DNA from: Halorientalis sp. IM1011
GTDB lineage: Archaea > Halobacteriota > Halobacteria > Halobacteriales > Haloarculaceae
Assembly (NCBI RefSeq): GCF_001989615.1
Contig: NZ_CP019067.1
Coordinates: 2,418,001 to 2,482,000, forward strand
Reading direction: 5' to 3'
Length of the DNA: 64,000 bases
A program made the translations under genes and the position numbers. The notes beneath the pieces were generated by a model. It did not search any database and was not told the origin of the DNA. It was given only the letters and a program-made list of their open reading frames with translations. Below, in pieces: positions 1 through 8,029 of this stretch (position 1 is the first letter of the stretch; the number at the start of each line of letters is the position of its first letter).

Positions 1-1138
1 GCCCGTCTCTGTCGCCGTCCCCAGAACTCGGGGAGTTCTGGTGTGCTCGCAGATCCTCCGGGCCGGAGGATCTGCGACCCCCGCGGACCAGTTCTGCACC
101 TCTCTCCACCGCGTCGTCGACCAGTTCCTCCACGTGGTCGGCCTGCTGTTCGGTGATGAGCGGGCCGAACGTCGTCTCCTCGTCGAAGAGATCGCCCGCG
201 ATCCAGGTGTCCATCTCGGCGTCGAGGCGGTCGACCACCTCGTCGTGGACGGACTCGTGCGCGAGCACCCGGGAGACCGCCGAGCAGCGCTGGCCGGCGT
301 ACTTGAAGGAGCCGCGCGCACACTGGCCGACCGCGTCGTCGAGGTCGGCGTCGGGAAAGATCAGAGCCGGCGCGTTCCCGCCCAGTTCCATGTGGAGCGT
401 GACCATGCCGCTCTCGTCGGCGACGTGGTTTCCGGCCGCCGACGAGCCGGTCATGGCGATCGCGTCGATCCGGTCGTCGCCGGCGAGTGCGTCGCCGATC
501 TCGCTGGCCCGGCCGGGGACGTAGTTGAACGCGCCCCGTGGCAGGTCGACGGCGTCGACCGCCTCGGCCAGCAGCGCCGCGCTCACCGGCGTCTGGGTGG
601 CGGGTTTGAGGATGACTGGGTTGCCCGCGGCCAGCGCCGGCGCGACCTGCAGTGCCGTCGTCGACAGGGGGTAGTTGTACGGCGTGAGACAGAGGACGGT
701 CCCGACGGGTTGGGGCTTGACGATGGCCTCCCAGCCCTCGTGGCCCGTGGTCGTCCCTTCGAGGTACTCGCCCTGCAGGTCGTGGACCTCCTCGACCGCG
801 CGCCGGAACCGCTCGATTGCCGCCTCGACCTCGCCCCGCGCGCTCGTGATCGGCTTGCCCGCCTCGCGGACGATCACGGTCGCGAGTTCCTCCCGGCGGG
901 CCGCCAGTTCGTCCGCGATCCGGTCGAGCCACTCGGCGCGCTCGACCAGCGTCGTCTCCCGCATGGGCCGCTCGGCGCTCCCCGCTATCGCGGCCGCTTC
1001 CCTCGCTTCGCCCGGCCCCGCCGCCCGGACGTGGGCGAACACCCCGCCCTCGGCGAGGTCGCGGACGTCGAGCGTTTCGCCGTCGCTCTCCCCCTCCCGG
1101 AGCACGTGATCCGTCGGCGCGTATCGTGTCGTGGCCAT
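1..1138 (-). CDS. Aldehyde dehydrogenase family protein, GapN/lactaldehyde dehydrogenase-like (C-terminus off the window)
   Basis: NAD(P)-dependent aldehyde dehydrogenase, probably oxidising a small aldehyde such as glyceraldehyde-3-phosphate or lactaldehyde. The frame opens with MATTRYAPTDHV at 1138 and runs off the left edge, so about 379 residues of an expected ~475 are seen. Visible family motifs are the YNYPL segment of the cofactor site, MTGSS, the general-base MELGGN motif and the nucleophile in GQRCS (Cys285). From about residue 353 the chain has a low-complexity stretch (GRRSSGPEDLRAHQNSPSS) encoded by two tandem perfect palindromes (21-41 and 48-76); family members usually continue directly towards the C-terminal domain here. 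KDG kinase lies upstream on the same strand, so a role in lower sugar catabolism is plausible. The exact substrate cannot be read from sequence. Confidence 0.88.
   Translation of the reverse strand, partial: MATTRYAPTDHVLREGESDGETLDVRDLAEGGVFAHVRAAGPGEAREAAAIAGSAERPMRETTLVERAEWLDRIADELAARREELATVIVREAGKPITSARGEVEAAIERFRRAVEEVHDLQGEYLEGTTTGHEGWEAIVKPQPVGTVLCLTPYNYPLSTTALQVAPALAAGNPVILKPATQTPVSAALLAEAVDAVDLPRGAFNYVPGRASEIGDALAGDDRIDAIAMTGSSAAGNHVADESGMVTLHMELGGNAPALIFPDADLDDAVGQCARGSFKYAGQRCSAVSRVLAHESVHDEVVDRLDAEMDTWIAGDLFDEETTFGPLITEQQADHVEELVDDAVERGAELVRGGRRSSGPEDLRAHQNSPSSGDGDRDG
21..76. repeat. Two tandem palindromes inside the aldehyde dehydrogenase gene
   Basis: CCAGAACTC at 21-29 pairs with GAGTTCTGG at 33-41 (loop of 3). 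CGCAGATCCTCCGG at 48-61 pairs with CCGGAGGATCTGCG at 63-76 (loop of 1). Both stems are perfect and lie in frame in the coding sequence, encoding a polar, probably disordered insert. The arrangement of two neighbouring hairpins recurs in nadB (21662-21705) and, with shorter stems, in herA. Confidence 0.85.
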
Positions 1139-1237
1139 GTCGGGGTCCCTAGCCGACCCCCGCGTAAAGGGTTCACTCGCGGCCGGGTGTCGGGGTCCGT
1201 TCCGGTTGGTTGCGCGCGGGCCGGTCGGCGCTCGCTC

Positions 1238-2191
1238 TCAGCGCTCGATCCCCTCGGTCCCGCCCTCGATCGTGTGCTCGACGGCCTCGGGCGTGACCAC
1301 TGCCGCGTCGCCGGGAATCGTCCGCTTCAGCGCCGCCGTCGCCGCGCCGTAGGTCAGCGCCTCTGGGACGGACCCACTCTGGAGTCGGCTCGCCAGAAAC
1401 CCGCCGACGAAGGCGTCGCCGGTGCCGACCGGGTGGGCGTCACCGGCGGAGATTGCCGGTTGTTCGTGGGTCTCGCCGTCGTGAACCGCGACCGCACCCT
1501 CGTCGCCGCGGGTCACTACGACCGTCTCGAAGTCCCGGTCGGCGGCGAGACGTTCGGCCGTCTCCGTCGGCGATCCCGCAAGCCCCAGCACCGTCTCGGC
1601 GTCCCGGTCGGCGACGACGAACACGTCGACCAGGTCGAGCAGATCGGTGATCGTCTCCCGCGCCCGGTCGGGCTCCCAGAGCTTCGAGCGGTAGTTCAGG
1701 TCGAAGACGGTCGTCGTGTCGGCCTCGCGGGCGATTTCCAGCAGGTCGGCGGTGGTCGTCGCGAGCGTCTCCGAGAGCGCGGGCGTGATCCCGGTCGTGT
1801 GGAAAGCATCCGCACGCTCGATCCGGTCGGTCGGGAGTTCCGCGGCCGTCGCGGTCCGGACGGCCGCGCCCTCGCGGTCGTAGATCACCGTCCGGCCGCG
1901 GGGCTGGTCGGCGCTCTCCAGGTAGTAGGTCCCCTGCCGGCCCTCCTCGGACAGGACGACCGCGGGCTCGACGCCGTGCTGGCGGAGCGCGGAGCGGACG
2001 CGGCGGCCGGGAGGTGAGTCCGGGAGTTTCGAGAGCCACGTCGACGCGACGCCGAGCCGCTGGGCCGCGACGGCGACGTTGCTCTCGGCACCGGCGGCGT
2101 GGACCTCGAAGGTCCGGGCCGTCTCGACCGGTTCGTCGCCGGGCGGTGACAGACGCAACATCGTCTCTCCGAACGTGGCGAGTTCCGGCAT
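1238..2191 (-). CDS. kdgK: 2-keto-3-deoxygluconate kinase (PfkB family)
   Basis: Phosphorylates 2-keto-3-deoxygluconate to KDPG in the semi-phosphorylative Entner-Doudoroff pathway used by haloarchaea. The 317-residue protein starts MPELATFGETM, the usual opening of KDG kinases, and carries the PfkB-type signatures: an early glycine-rich GAESNVAVAA segment, DLNYRSKLW in the middle, and the C-terminal catalytic/anion-hole motif GTGDAF near residue 255. The frame stays open upstream to about 2497, but that extension is Arg-rich and shadows the next gene, so the ATG at 2191 is chosen. The aldehyde dehydrogenase follows about 100 bp downstream on the same strand. Substrate specificity against other PfkB sugars is inferred from overall resemblance. 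Confidence 0.85.
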   Translation of the reverse strand: MPELATFGETMLRLSPPGDEPVETARTFEVHAAGAESNVAVAAQRLGVASTWLSKLPDSPPGRRVRSALRQHGVEPAVVLSEEGRQGTYYLESADQPRGRTVIYDREGAAVRTATAAELPTDRIERADAFHTTGITPALSETLATTTADLLEIAREADTTTVFDLNYRSKLWEPDRARETITDLLDLVDVFVVADRDAETVLGLAGSPTETAERLAADRDFETVVVTRGDEGAVAVHDGETHEQPAISAGDAHPVGTGDAFVGGFLASRLQSGSVPEALTYGAATAALKRTIPGDAAVVTPEAVEHTIEGGTEGIER

Positions 2192-2277
2192 GGACACACC
2201 GTCGTCCGCCGCGAGCAAAAAGGTGCGAGACGAGCGCGAGTGACTGGCCGGTCCACCGTCGACTCCCGCGGGGCACC

Positions 2278-2445
2278 TTACCGCCGGTCCGTGACCATGA
2301 CCGCACTGTCGGACTGGACCCAGGCGCTGTGATTCTCCCGGTCGTAGATGATGACGCCCTCGGCGGCGTCCAGTTCTACGAACTGGCCGGCGGCTACTGG
2401 CGCGTCCCGTTCGGCGTCCGCGTCGTCGACTGGTGCTCGTGCCAT
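2278..2445 (-). CDS. Small conserved haloarchaeal protein (DUF7331-like)
   Basis: A 55-residue acidic protein with the core IIYDRENHSAWVQSD, which resembles a family of very small haloarchaeal proteins (DUF7331 from memory). No function is known. The ATG at 2445 is preferred over the in-frame ATG at 2481 because a GAGGTGGT stretch, a plausible ribosome binding site, sits just upstream and family members are about this size. It lies upstream of kdgK on the same strand with an 86-bp gap. Confidence 0.6.
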   Translation of the reverse strand: MARAPVDDADAERDAPVAAGQFVELDAAEGVIIYDRENHSAWVQSDSAVMVTDRR

Positions 2446-2481
2446 CGTGACCACCTCTGTGTGAACGTAGACGGCACTCAC

Positions 2482-2735
2482 TGTTAAATGTTACCACACC
2501 TCACGGTAAACCGGTGGCCCACGGGTAACCGTGAGGTTTCAACTGCCGATACTGTCGGGTGCGATGAGTGGTCGGGAATGGCCAGGGGCCGTCGACAGTT
2601 AGGCGGGGGCTCGTACTCGCTCGCCGGCGATTCCTCGGCTGTGCAACCCGGTGGTACCGCCCCTGTCGGTCGTTTATTTTTCCCGCCCAAATCTTTATCA
2701 TTCAGTAAATTGATCAGTACGGATACCCGGGTACA
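2482..2735. promoter_or_regulatory. Divergent intergenic region with TATA box for the 2736 gene
   Basis: About 250 bp without a credible gene; the two open frames here have unhaloarchaeal composition and no family resemblance. The right part is AT-rich, and the stretch AATCTTTATCATTCAG around 2690-2705 contains a TATA-like box roughly 30-45 nt before the ATG at 2736. Confidence 0.5.
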
Positions 2736-3254
2736 ATGACCACCGATATTACTGCGGAGCGGGTCACCGTCGATCTCCACGTCCGATCACTCACACCCCG
2801 TGCCGGGAACGGCCGGCAGGAGGCGGTGATCGAACGGCTCGAACGACTCGCGGACACCGGGCTGATCGACGAGTTCAACGTTCACGTCTGGGGACGGCAG
2901 GTCAGCCTCTCGACGGCCGCGGCACGCACCGACGCTGGGCAAAACGTGCTGAACCGCGTCGAGATGTTCCGCGAGTGGGCAACGGACACCGATCGCTCGA
3001 TCAGTTCGTTCTTCGAGACTCGCCGGGTCGACTCACGGATGACCGAGGAGAGTTACGCCGCCCTCGTCCTGCCGATGTTCACGCTCGCGGAGTACCACGG
3101 TGGCGAACTCACCTACGTCGCCCCCTGTACTGACGGTGACGACGTCGTCACCGTGACCGACCGTCTCGACACGCTGGAGCAACACGGGACCACGACCGAA
3201 CCGCTCGAATCCGACGGCGACGGGGGACTGGTCGCCGAAGAGGCCGAGGAGTAA
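2736..3254 (+). CDS. Conserved haloarchaeal protein, possible HTH-type regulator
   Basis: A 172-residue acidic protein. The N-terminal 110 residues (VDLHVRSLTPRAG..., then RLERLADTGLIDEFNVHVWG) resemble a haloarchaeal family sometimes annotated as an HTH domain protein (HTH_63 from memory): a beta strand, a helix pair with a small wing-like segment, then a second alpha-helical part. The tail (about residues 145-172) is low-complexity and acidic. There is no membrane segment or signal peptide. It stands alone behind its own AT-rich promoter and faces the HxlR regulator gene convergently, with the stops adjacent. DNA binding is an inference and has not been tested here. Confidence 0.65.
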   Translation: MTTDITAERVTVDLHVRSLTPRAGNGRQEAVIERLERLADTGLIDEFNVHVWGRQVSLSTAAARTDAGQNVLNRVEMFREWATDTDRSISSFFETRRVDSRMTEESYAALVLPMFTLAEYHGGELTYVAPCTDGDDVVTVTDRLDTLEQHGTTTEPLESDGDGGLVAEEAEE

Positions 3255-3623
3255 TCAGGCAGGTGAACCGTCGTCCGGCGCGGGGACGAGGTGGTCACGA
3301 CCCCACTCGCGCATCGCCTCGATGACCGGCGCGAGGTCCGTACCGCGCTCGGTCAGGGCGTACTCGACGCGAAACGGTTTCTCGCTGACCACCGTGCGCG
3401 TGACGATTCCGCGTTCCTCCAGGTCCTCCAGACTGTCCGACAGCACCTTGCTCGACACGCCGTCGACCGCGTCCTTCAGCGCGTTGAACCCCAGCGGCCC
3501 CTCGTTCAACAGTCGGTCCACGATGACTGGATGCCACTTCTTGCCGATCAGCGATGCCGTCGCGGTCACGGCACACCACTCCTCGCCGGCACACCAGATC
3601 TCGATCGGATCGTCGTCGCTCAT
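3255..3623 (-). CDS. HxlR-family winged-helix transcriptional regulator
   Basis: A 122-residue regulator of the HxlR type. It shows the family's N-terminal Cys-containing segment (WCAGEEWC), the helix-turn-helix core LIGKKWHPVIVDRLL, the recognition region FNALKDAVDGVSSKVLSDSL, and the wing GIVTRTVVSEKPFRVEYALT followed by TERG. HxlR proteins often sense redox state or electrophiles through cysteines; two cysteines near the N-terminus (residues about 10 and 16) are candidates. The ATG at 3623 lies about 25-30 nt after an ACTATATATC box on the minus strand, fitting a leaderless transcript, so the longer frame starting at 3698 is not used. Target genes are unknown. Confidence 0.88.
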   Translation of the reverse strand: MSDDDPIEIWCAGEEWCAVTATASLIGKKWHPVIVDRLLNEGPLGFNALKDAVDGVSSKVLSDSLEDLEERGIVTRTVVSEKPFRVEYALTERGTDLAPVIEAMREWGRDHLVPAPDDGSPA

Positions 3624-3796
3624 ACACGGTCGGTGAACCTCCAGCGATATATAGTTACATCTCGATACCTGGTTGTAGTGGGTAACCGGAACCGTCACGG
3701 TGTAGTTCAGAGACTGATACTCGACCGGTCCCGCCAGTTCTCAAAATCTGATACTTTACACCGCGATTTAACAGGCTCCTGTCCGAGGAAGGTGAT

Positions 3797-4198
3797 ATGT
3801 ACGAGATACTGATGCCGATCGACACCGATGCCGACCGTGCGCTCAGACAGGCCCGGGCGGTCGAGGACCTGCCGGGCGGCTCCGAGGACGTTCACGTTAC
3901 CGTTTTGCACTCGTTCACCGACAACCCCTCGGGTGCGTCCATCACACAGCTGCAGTCGGCCCGGCGCGTCGAGTCCCACCTCGAAGACGCCGGCTACGAG
4001 GTGACTCTGGACGAGCGCTCGGGCAGTCCGGCGGACTCCATCCTCGAAGTCGCTGCCGACGAGGACGTGGACCTCATCTGTATCGGGGGCCGCAAGCGCT
4101 CCCCGACCGGGAAGGTCCTGTTCGGGAGCGTCACCCAGAGCGTCCTGCTTGACGCCGACCGGTCCGTGCTCGTCTGCCGGCGGGGCGACGACGCCTGA
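3797..4198 (+). CDS. Universal stress protein (UspA family)
   Basis: A 133-residue single-domain Usp protein. It begins with MYEILMPIDTD, the typical beta1-loop that contacts the nucleotide, and ends with the ATP-binding glycine pattern GGRKRSPTGKVLFGSVTQSV followed by a C-terminal strand SVLVCRR. These residues suggest an ATP-binding Usp. An ATTTAACA box at 3766-3773 lies 24-31 nt before the ATG, matching a leaderless promoter. It is monocistronic; the next gene is convergent. The role in haloarchaea is generally stress or starvation related, but the specific partner is unknown. Confidence 0.88.
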   Translation: MYEILMPIDTDADRALRQARAVEDLPGGSEDVHVTVLHSFTDNPSGASITQLQSARRVESHLEDAGYEVTLDERSGSPADSILEVAADEDVDLICIGGRKRSPTGKVLFGSVTQSVLLDADRSVLVCRRGDDA

Positions 4199-4372
4199 CG
4201 TAAGCGCCGTACATTTAAAAAACCACGAATTTCCGGGTAAAATTTAATCTGTAACTACTGTATATTAACGTGTGCCGGTGGGTGGGTGGTTCATCGCTTC
4301 CGATTCCTACCGGCGGGGGACGCGCCCACGTCTCCCTCAACAGCCGTCCCGCAAGCACCACGTGCCAGCTTT

Positions 4373-4405
4373 GCCGCGATGCCGTTCCTCAGGCGGCATC
4401 ACGGC
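4373..4405 (-). terminator. Candidate 3' hairpin of the response regulator gene
   Basis: GCCGCGATGCCG (4373-4384) pairs with CGGCATCACGGC (4394-4405) over a 9-nt loop with a single mismatch. On the minus strand it begins 12 nt after the stop codon of the response regulator at 4418. There is no strong T run, so it could be an RNA-stabilising 3' hairpin and not a terminator. Confidence 0.4.
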
Positions 4406-4417
4406 GTCTTCTGAATC

Positions 4418-4996
4418 CTATCGACCGGGCTGGCGGCCGATCTCGCGAAACGCCATCTCGAAATCCTCGAAGTCCGATAGCGAGTCGCTCATCTCGGCTT
4501 CGAGCCGTTCGGCCCGTTCACGTAACGCTTCGACGTCCTCGTTCCCCTCGAGTTCACGGGGTGTCTTCTCGGCTTCGAGCAGCGCCAGCTTGGAGGTGAC
4601 CTCGTAGTACTCGGTGAGTCGGTCGTCGTATTCGCCGGCCGCGAGCTGTTGCTCGACGGCCCCAACAAGGTCGCCGCTCTCGACGGGTTTGCAGAGGTAG
4701 TCGTCGAAGGGCATCTCGATGATATCGAAGTCGGGGTCGACGGCGGTGATCATGATGACCCGGCAGTCGAGCCCGCGGTCCCGAAGTTCCGCGAGAACGT
4801 CGTCGCCCGACAGGTCGGGCATCCGGCGGTCGAGCAACACCACGTCCACGTCCTCGTCGACCTTCTCGAGTGCTTCCTGCCCGCCGTAGGCGACCCGGAC
4901 GTCGTACTCGCGCTCCAGTTTGAGCGCGTATACGTCGGCGACTTCCGTCTCGTCGTCGACGACGAGTATCGTCGCCGACGCCGAATCGTTGCCCAT
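4418..4996 (-). CDS. HalX-type response regulator
   Basis: A 192-residue two-component receiver protein. Residues about 9-125 form the receiver: acidic pocket in ILVVDDETEVADVY, phospho-acceptor Asp in DVVLLDRRMPDLSG, Thr in IMITAVD and the conserved Lys in YLCKPVE. Residues about 130-192 form a coiled helical domain (YYEVTSKLALLEAEK) typical of the HalX extension of haloarchaeal regulators; there is no classical DNA-binding domain. No histidine kinase is adjacent, so its partner is encoded elsewhere. The start at 4996 (MGNDSASATILVVDD) is chosen because the upstream extension to 5110 has no homology and overlaps the next promoter region. Confidence 0.9.
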   Translation of the reverse strand: MGNDSASATILVVDDETEVADVYALKLEREYDVRVAYGGQEALEKVDEDVDVVLLDRRMPDLSGDDVLAELRDRGLDCRVIMITAVDPDFDIIEMPFDDYLCKPVESGDLVGAVEQQLAAGEYDDRLTEYYEVTSKLALLEAEKTPRELEGNEDVEALRERAERLEAEMSDSLSDFEDFEMAFREIGRQPGR

Positions 4997-5098
4997 ACCA
5001 CGTCTGTTTGGGAGCGACGGGTTATAATTTTGCACGCACGCTGACACCGGCGGCCCGAGACCGAACCTTTCACGCCAGTAGAGTCCCTCGACCGGGAC

Positions 5099-5323
5099 AT
5101 GAACGGCCACGAGACCGACGGCGGGACAGGGCTGTCCGAGAAGGCCACGTTCGCACTGGTACTGACCGGCGGCGTCGTCATCCCCGGACTGGCCAACTAC
5201 GCGCTCGCGGCGGCCGGCTACGACAGGCTCGGCAGTCTGGCGTGGGCGCTGGGCTACGCCGGGGCCATCCTGCTGATCTGGTACGTCTGGGTCCGCCCAC
5301 TGGACCTGACCGGACCCACGTAA
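5099..5323 (+). CDS. Small two-helix membrane protein
   Basis: A 74-residue protein with a short acidic N-terminus followed by two hydrophobic segments, about residues 17-40 (FALVLTGGVVIPGLANYALA) and 46-65 (AWALGYAGAILLIWYVW). It is conserved-looking in composition but no domain is recognised. It sits 55 bp upstream of another small membrane protein on the same strand, and a shared transcript is possible, although the second gene has its own TTTTTAGG box. Confidence 0.65.
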   Translation: MNGHETDGGTGLSEKATFALVLTGGVVIPGLANYALAAAGYDRLGSLAWALGYAGAILLIWYVWVRPLDLTGPT

Positions 5324-5378
5324 CTGTGGGCTCGTAACGGAAGTTTTTAGGCCGCTACAGGGTCAGTCCTAGCCAAGA

Positions 5379-5639
5379 ATGCTCGCGCTACCGCTGCAGG
5401 TAATCGACAACTTCCTGCTCCAGTACAACGTCGGGCAGGCACTGTTGCTGATCTTTATCCTGTCTGCCCTGGCAGCCCTGCCGCTGAAATCCCAGCGTGT
5501 CTACGCCATGCAGTTCCTGGGCTTCGGGCTCCTGTTCCTGCTGACACCCCAGAGCATGCTCGAAGCCACCTACTGGAAGTTCCTGGGTCTCGCCCTGCTC
5601 GTGCTGGCCCCGATGGTGTACATGACCGCCAAACGCTGA
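5379..5639 (+). CDS. Small conserved membrane protein
   Basis: An 86-residue hydrophobic protein with three predicted membrane helices (about residues 17-34, 43-59 and 65-82), nearly free of charged residues apart from a KSQR loop and the C-terminal TAKR. No function is recognised. A TTTTTAGG element about 30 nt upstream of the ATG indicates its own leaderless promoter. Its TGA stop ends at 5639, directly next to the stop of NAD kinase on the opposite strand at 5640. Confidence 0.7.
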   Translation: MLALPLQVIDNFLLQYNVGQALLLIFILSALAALPLKSQRVYAMQFLGFGLLFLLTPQSMLEATYWKFLGLALLVLAPMVYMTAKR

Positions 5640-6482
5640 TCAGTCGAGTTTTTCCAGGCCCGCGAAGAAATCCAGCGGCGGCCCCGCCACTCTGACCGGT
5701 TTCTCTGCCCGTTCGAGTGACACCGTCGCCGGCGGCGTCACCGTCTCGTTCGTCCGCCCGTCCCCGACCACGATCGCTCGCCCTCCGTTCTCGATTGTCA
5801 CTTCGATCTCGCTGTCGTCGTCGACCACCAGCGGCGGCATCTCCGACTCGCCGGCCATCTCCGTGACGATCAGCCCGGACACGTCCGGGTGGACGAGCGG
5901 CCCGTCCTCGCTGAGATTGTACGCGGTACTTCCCGTCGGCGTCGCGATCAACACGCCGTCGGCGTGGCCCTCGGTGTAGGTCGCCCCGTCGACCGTCACC
6001 TCGAAGTCGATCCCCTGTCCGTGCCCGCGCTGCTCGCCGAGGACGGCGACCTCGTTGATCGCCGGCGGGATCGTCCAGCCGTCGCCGCGGGCCCGCAGTC
6101 GGTGCATCGACCGGGTGTCGGCCGCGCCGTCCTCGCGGATCCGCCGGACCACGTCTCCGACGACCTCGACGGCTTCGTCGGGTGAAACTGCGTTCAGGAA
6201 GCCGACTTCGCCGAGGTTGACGCCCATGATCGGCGTCGTCCCCGCGCCGCGGGCGGCGAAGAGGAAGGTGCCGTCGCCGCCGATGCTGACCACCAGGTCG
6301 CGGCGCTCCATCTCGTCGACTGGAACGCCCTCGACCCCGGTCACTCCCTCGCTGTCGAGCCGTCTCGCTGTCGTCTCGTCGACGACAGTCGGCACGTCCT
6401 CGTCGTCGAGGTGCGTCCGGAGCTCGTTGGCCAGCGCGGCGGCGCGGGGATTGTCTCGCTGGGCGACGATGCCGACGTTCAT
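5640..6482 (-). CDS. nadK: NAD kinase
   Basis: ATP- or polyphosphate-dependent NAD kinase making NADP. The 280-residue protein has the diagnostic GGDGT motif at residues 68-72, the NEVAV motif near residue 149, the substrate loop TPTGSTAYNLS and the C-terminal beta-sandwich ending with the aromatic/LEKLD tail. Length and order match the family. The start at 6482 (MNVGIVAQRDNP) puts the first beta strand at the N-terminus, as expected; the upstream open frame to 6623 is Arg-rich shadow. It is the second NAD(P)-related locus in the window, besides the nadABC operon at 20-23.6 kb. Confidence 0.95.
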   Translation of the reverse strand: MNVGIVAQRDNPRAAALANELRTHLDDEDVPTVVDETTARRLDSEGVTGVEGVPVDEMERRDLVVSIGGDGTFLFAARGAGTTPIMGVNLGEVGFLNAVSPDEAVEVVGDVVRRIREDGAADTRSMHRLRARGDGWTIPPAINEVAVLGEQRGHGQGIDFEVTVDGATYTEGHADGVLIATPTGSTAYNLSEDGPLVHPDVSGLIVTEMAGESEMPPLVVDDDSEIEVTIENGGRAIVVGDGRTNETVTPPATVSLERAEKPVRVAGPPLDFFAGLEKLD

Positions 6483-6628
6483 CCGTCTCGGGGTTGGCAA
6501 CGGGTCACCATAAACCGGGCGGACCCGACCCGTCCGGACGGGCGTTTCGGGACGTGAGCGTCGGGCAACATTAATCACGCAGCGTACCCAGAGTCGGGTA
6601 TGGCCACCCGGCCGTCGGTGCATCGCCC

Positions 6629-7804
6629 ATGAGCGAGGACGACGACTGGTTCGAGAGCGCCGTCGGTGACGGTGACGACGACACCGACAGCGACGACACC
6701 GATTTCACCGACGACGGGAGCGACGATGCTGACGGCGAGGGGTCGCCGTTCGACGCGGACGAATCCGCCAGGAGCGACGACGGCGGTGACGGCTCGCCGT
6801 TCGACGGCGGGAGCGATAGCCCGTTCGAGGGCGGCGACGACAGCGGCGGCTTCGGCGACGGCAGCGCCGACGAGGGAGCGACCCCGTTCGGTGGTGACGA
6901 CGCCGCCTTCGCCGAGACCGACGGCGCGAGCGATGAGACCCCGTTCGGCGGCGGAAGCGACGACGACAGCCCCTTCGGCGGCGGGGGCGAGGCCGGCGGC
7001 GACGGCGAACTGTTCGACGACGACTTCGCCTCCGCGTTCGGGTCCGCCGGCGGCGGTGGCGGCGGTGGCAGCAGCGAGTTCGACGACGAGGACTTCGAGT
7101 CCGACCTCCCCCGACTGGACCTGGGAATCGAGGGACTGGACAACATGATCCAGGGTGGGATTCCCCGCCGACACCTCATCGTCACCATCGGGTCGGCAGG
7201 GACCGGCAAGACGACCTTCGGCCTCCAGTTTCTCCACCACGGCCTGGAAAAGGAGGACACCGAGAAAGCCGTGTTCATCACGCTCGAACAGAGCCACGAC
7301 GCCATCATGGCCACCGCGGACGAACACGACTGGAACTTCGAGCGCCACGAAGAGGAGGACGACCTCGCCATCATCGACCTGGACCCCGTCGAGATGGCCA
7401 ACAGCCTCCAGAACATCCAGGCCGAACTCCCCGAACTCATCGAGGACTTCGGCGCCGACAGGCTGGTGCTCGACTCCGTGTCGCTGCTGGAGATGATGTA
7501 CAACGACCAGGCCAAACGCCGGACCCAGGTGTTCGACTTCACTCGCTCGCTGAAGAAGGCCGGCGTCACCACCATGCTCACCTCCGAGGCCAGCGAGTCC
7601 CACGAGTACGCCTCCCGCCACGGCATCATCGAGTACCTCACCGACGCCGTCGTTCACCTCCGGTACGTCCGCCAGGAGACCCGCGAGACCCGCATGGCCG
7701 TCGAGATCCAGAAGATCCGCAACGCCAACCACTCCCGGGAGACCAAACCCTACGAAATTACCGACGAAGGCATCTCGGTGTACCAGCAGGCCAACATTTT
7801 CTGA
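6629..7804 (+). CDS. KaiC/RecA-superfamily ATPase with a long acidic PF-GG repeat N-terminus
   Basis: A 391-residue protein. Residues 1-160 are a disordered, strongly acidic Gly/Ser region with six short repeats built on S/TPF followed by Gly or acidic residues (for example GSPFDGG, DSPFEGG, TPFGGG). Residues 165-390 form one KaiC-like ATPase domain: Walker A GSAGTGKTTF near 188, an EQSHD segment, Walker B DRLVLDSVSLLEMM and the late VVHLRYVRQETRETRMAVEI strand typical of haloarchaeal HTR-like/KaiC proteins. It probably acts as an ATP-dependent signalling or scaffold protein; the role is not known. It is transcribed divergently from nadK and followed by a CTTTTT run that could end the transcript. 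Confidence 0.85.
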   Translation: MSEDDDWFESAVGDGDDDTDSDDTDFTDDGSDDADGEGSPFDADESARSDDGGDGSPFDGGSDSPFEGGDDSGGFGDGSADEGATPFGGDDAAFAETDGASDETPFGGGSDDDSPFGGGGEAGGDGELFDDDFASAFGSAGGGGGGGSSEFDDEDFESDLPRLDLGIEGLDNMIQGGIPRRHLIVTIGSAGTGKTTFGLQFLHHGLEKEDTEKAVFITLEQSHDAIMATADEHDWNFERHEEEDDLAIIDLDPVEMANSLQNIQAELPELIEDFGADRLVLDSVSLLEMMYNDQAKRRTQVFDFTRSLKKAGVTTMLTSEASESHEYASRHGIIEYLTDAVVHLRYVRQETRETRMAVEIQKIRNANHSRETKPYEITDEGISVYQQANIF

Positions 7805-8029
7805 GACGACCTTTTTGCACGCTCCGTCGCTCTACGAGCGACTCCGCGGCAAAAATCTCGGCCAAAAATCGCGCCGTCCTCCCGCTCACGGGTCGTTCCT
7901 CCCCGTTCGCGCATTTCGAGGCCTCCCTTCGGTCGGCCTCGCGCCGCTCGTCGGGCGCGCCGGTCCGCGCGCTCGCGAGCCTTCGGCACGCGAGCGTGCG
8001 GCTGGTGTGCTCGTTCGCCAGCAGCACCG
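7805..8029. repeat. Hairpin-rich intergenic region
   Basis: No gene is supported here. A T5 run at about 7811-7815 follows the KaiC stop. Then come several stem-loops: GTCGCTC/GAGCGAC (7826-7842), CGAGGCC/GGCCTCG (7917-7941) with a CCCTTCGGT-type loop, a short GCGCC/GGCGC stem near 7940-7960, and CGCGCTCGCG/CGCGAGCGTG (around 7967-8000) with a CTTCGG loop. The UUCGG-type loops would make very stable RNA hairpins. It looks like an accumulation of palindromic repeats. Confidence 0.5.

Noticed and set aside
41-2017. A 658-residue plus-strand frame over the aldehyde dehydrogenase and kdgK genes
   Set aside because: Antisense shadow: Arg/Val-rich, no homology, and both minus-strand genes have clear enzyme motifs.
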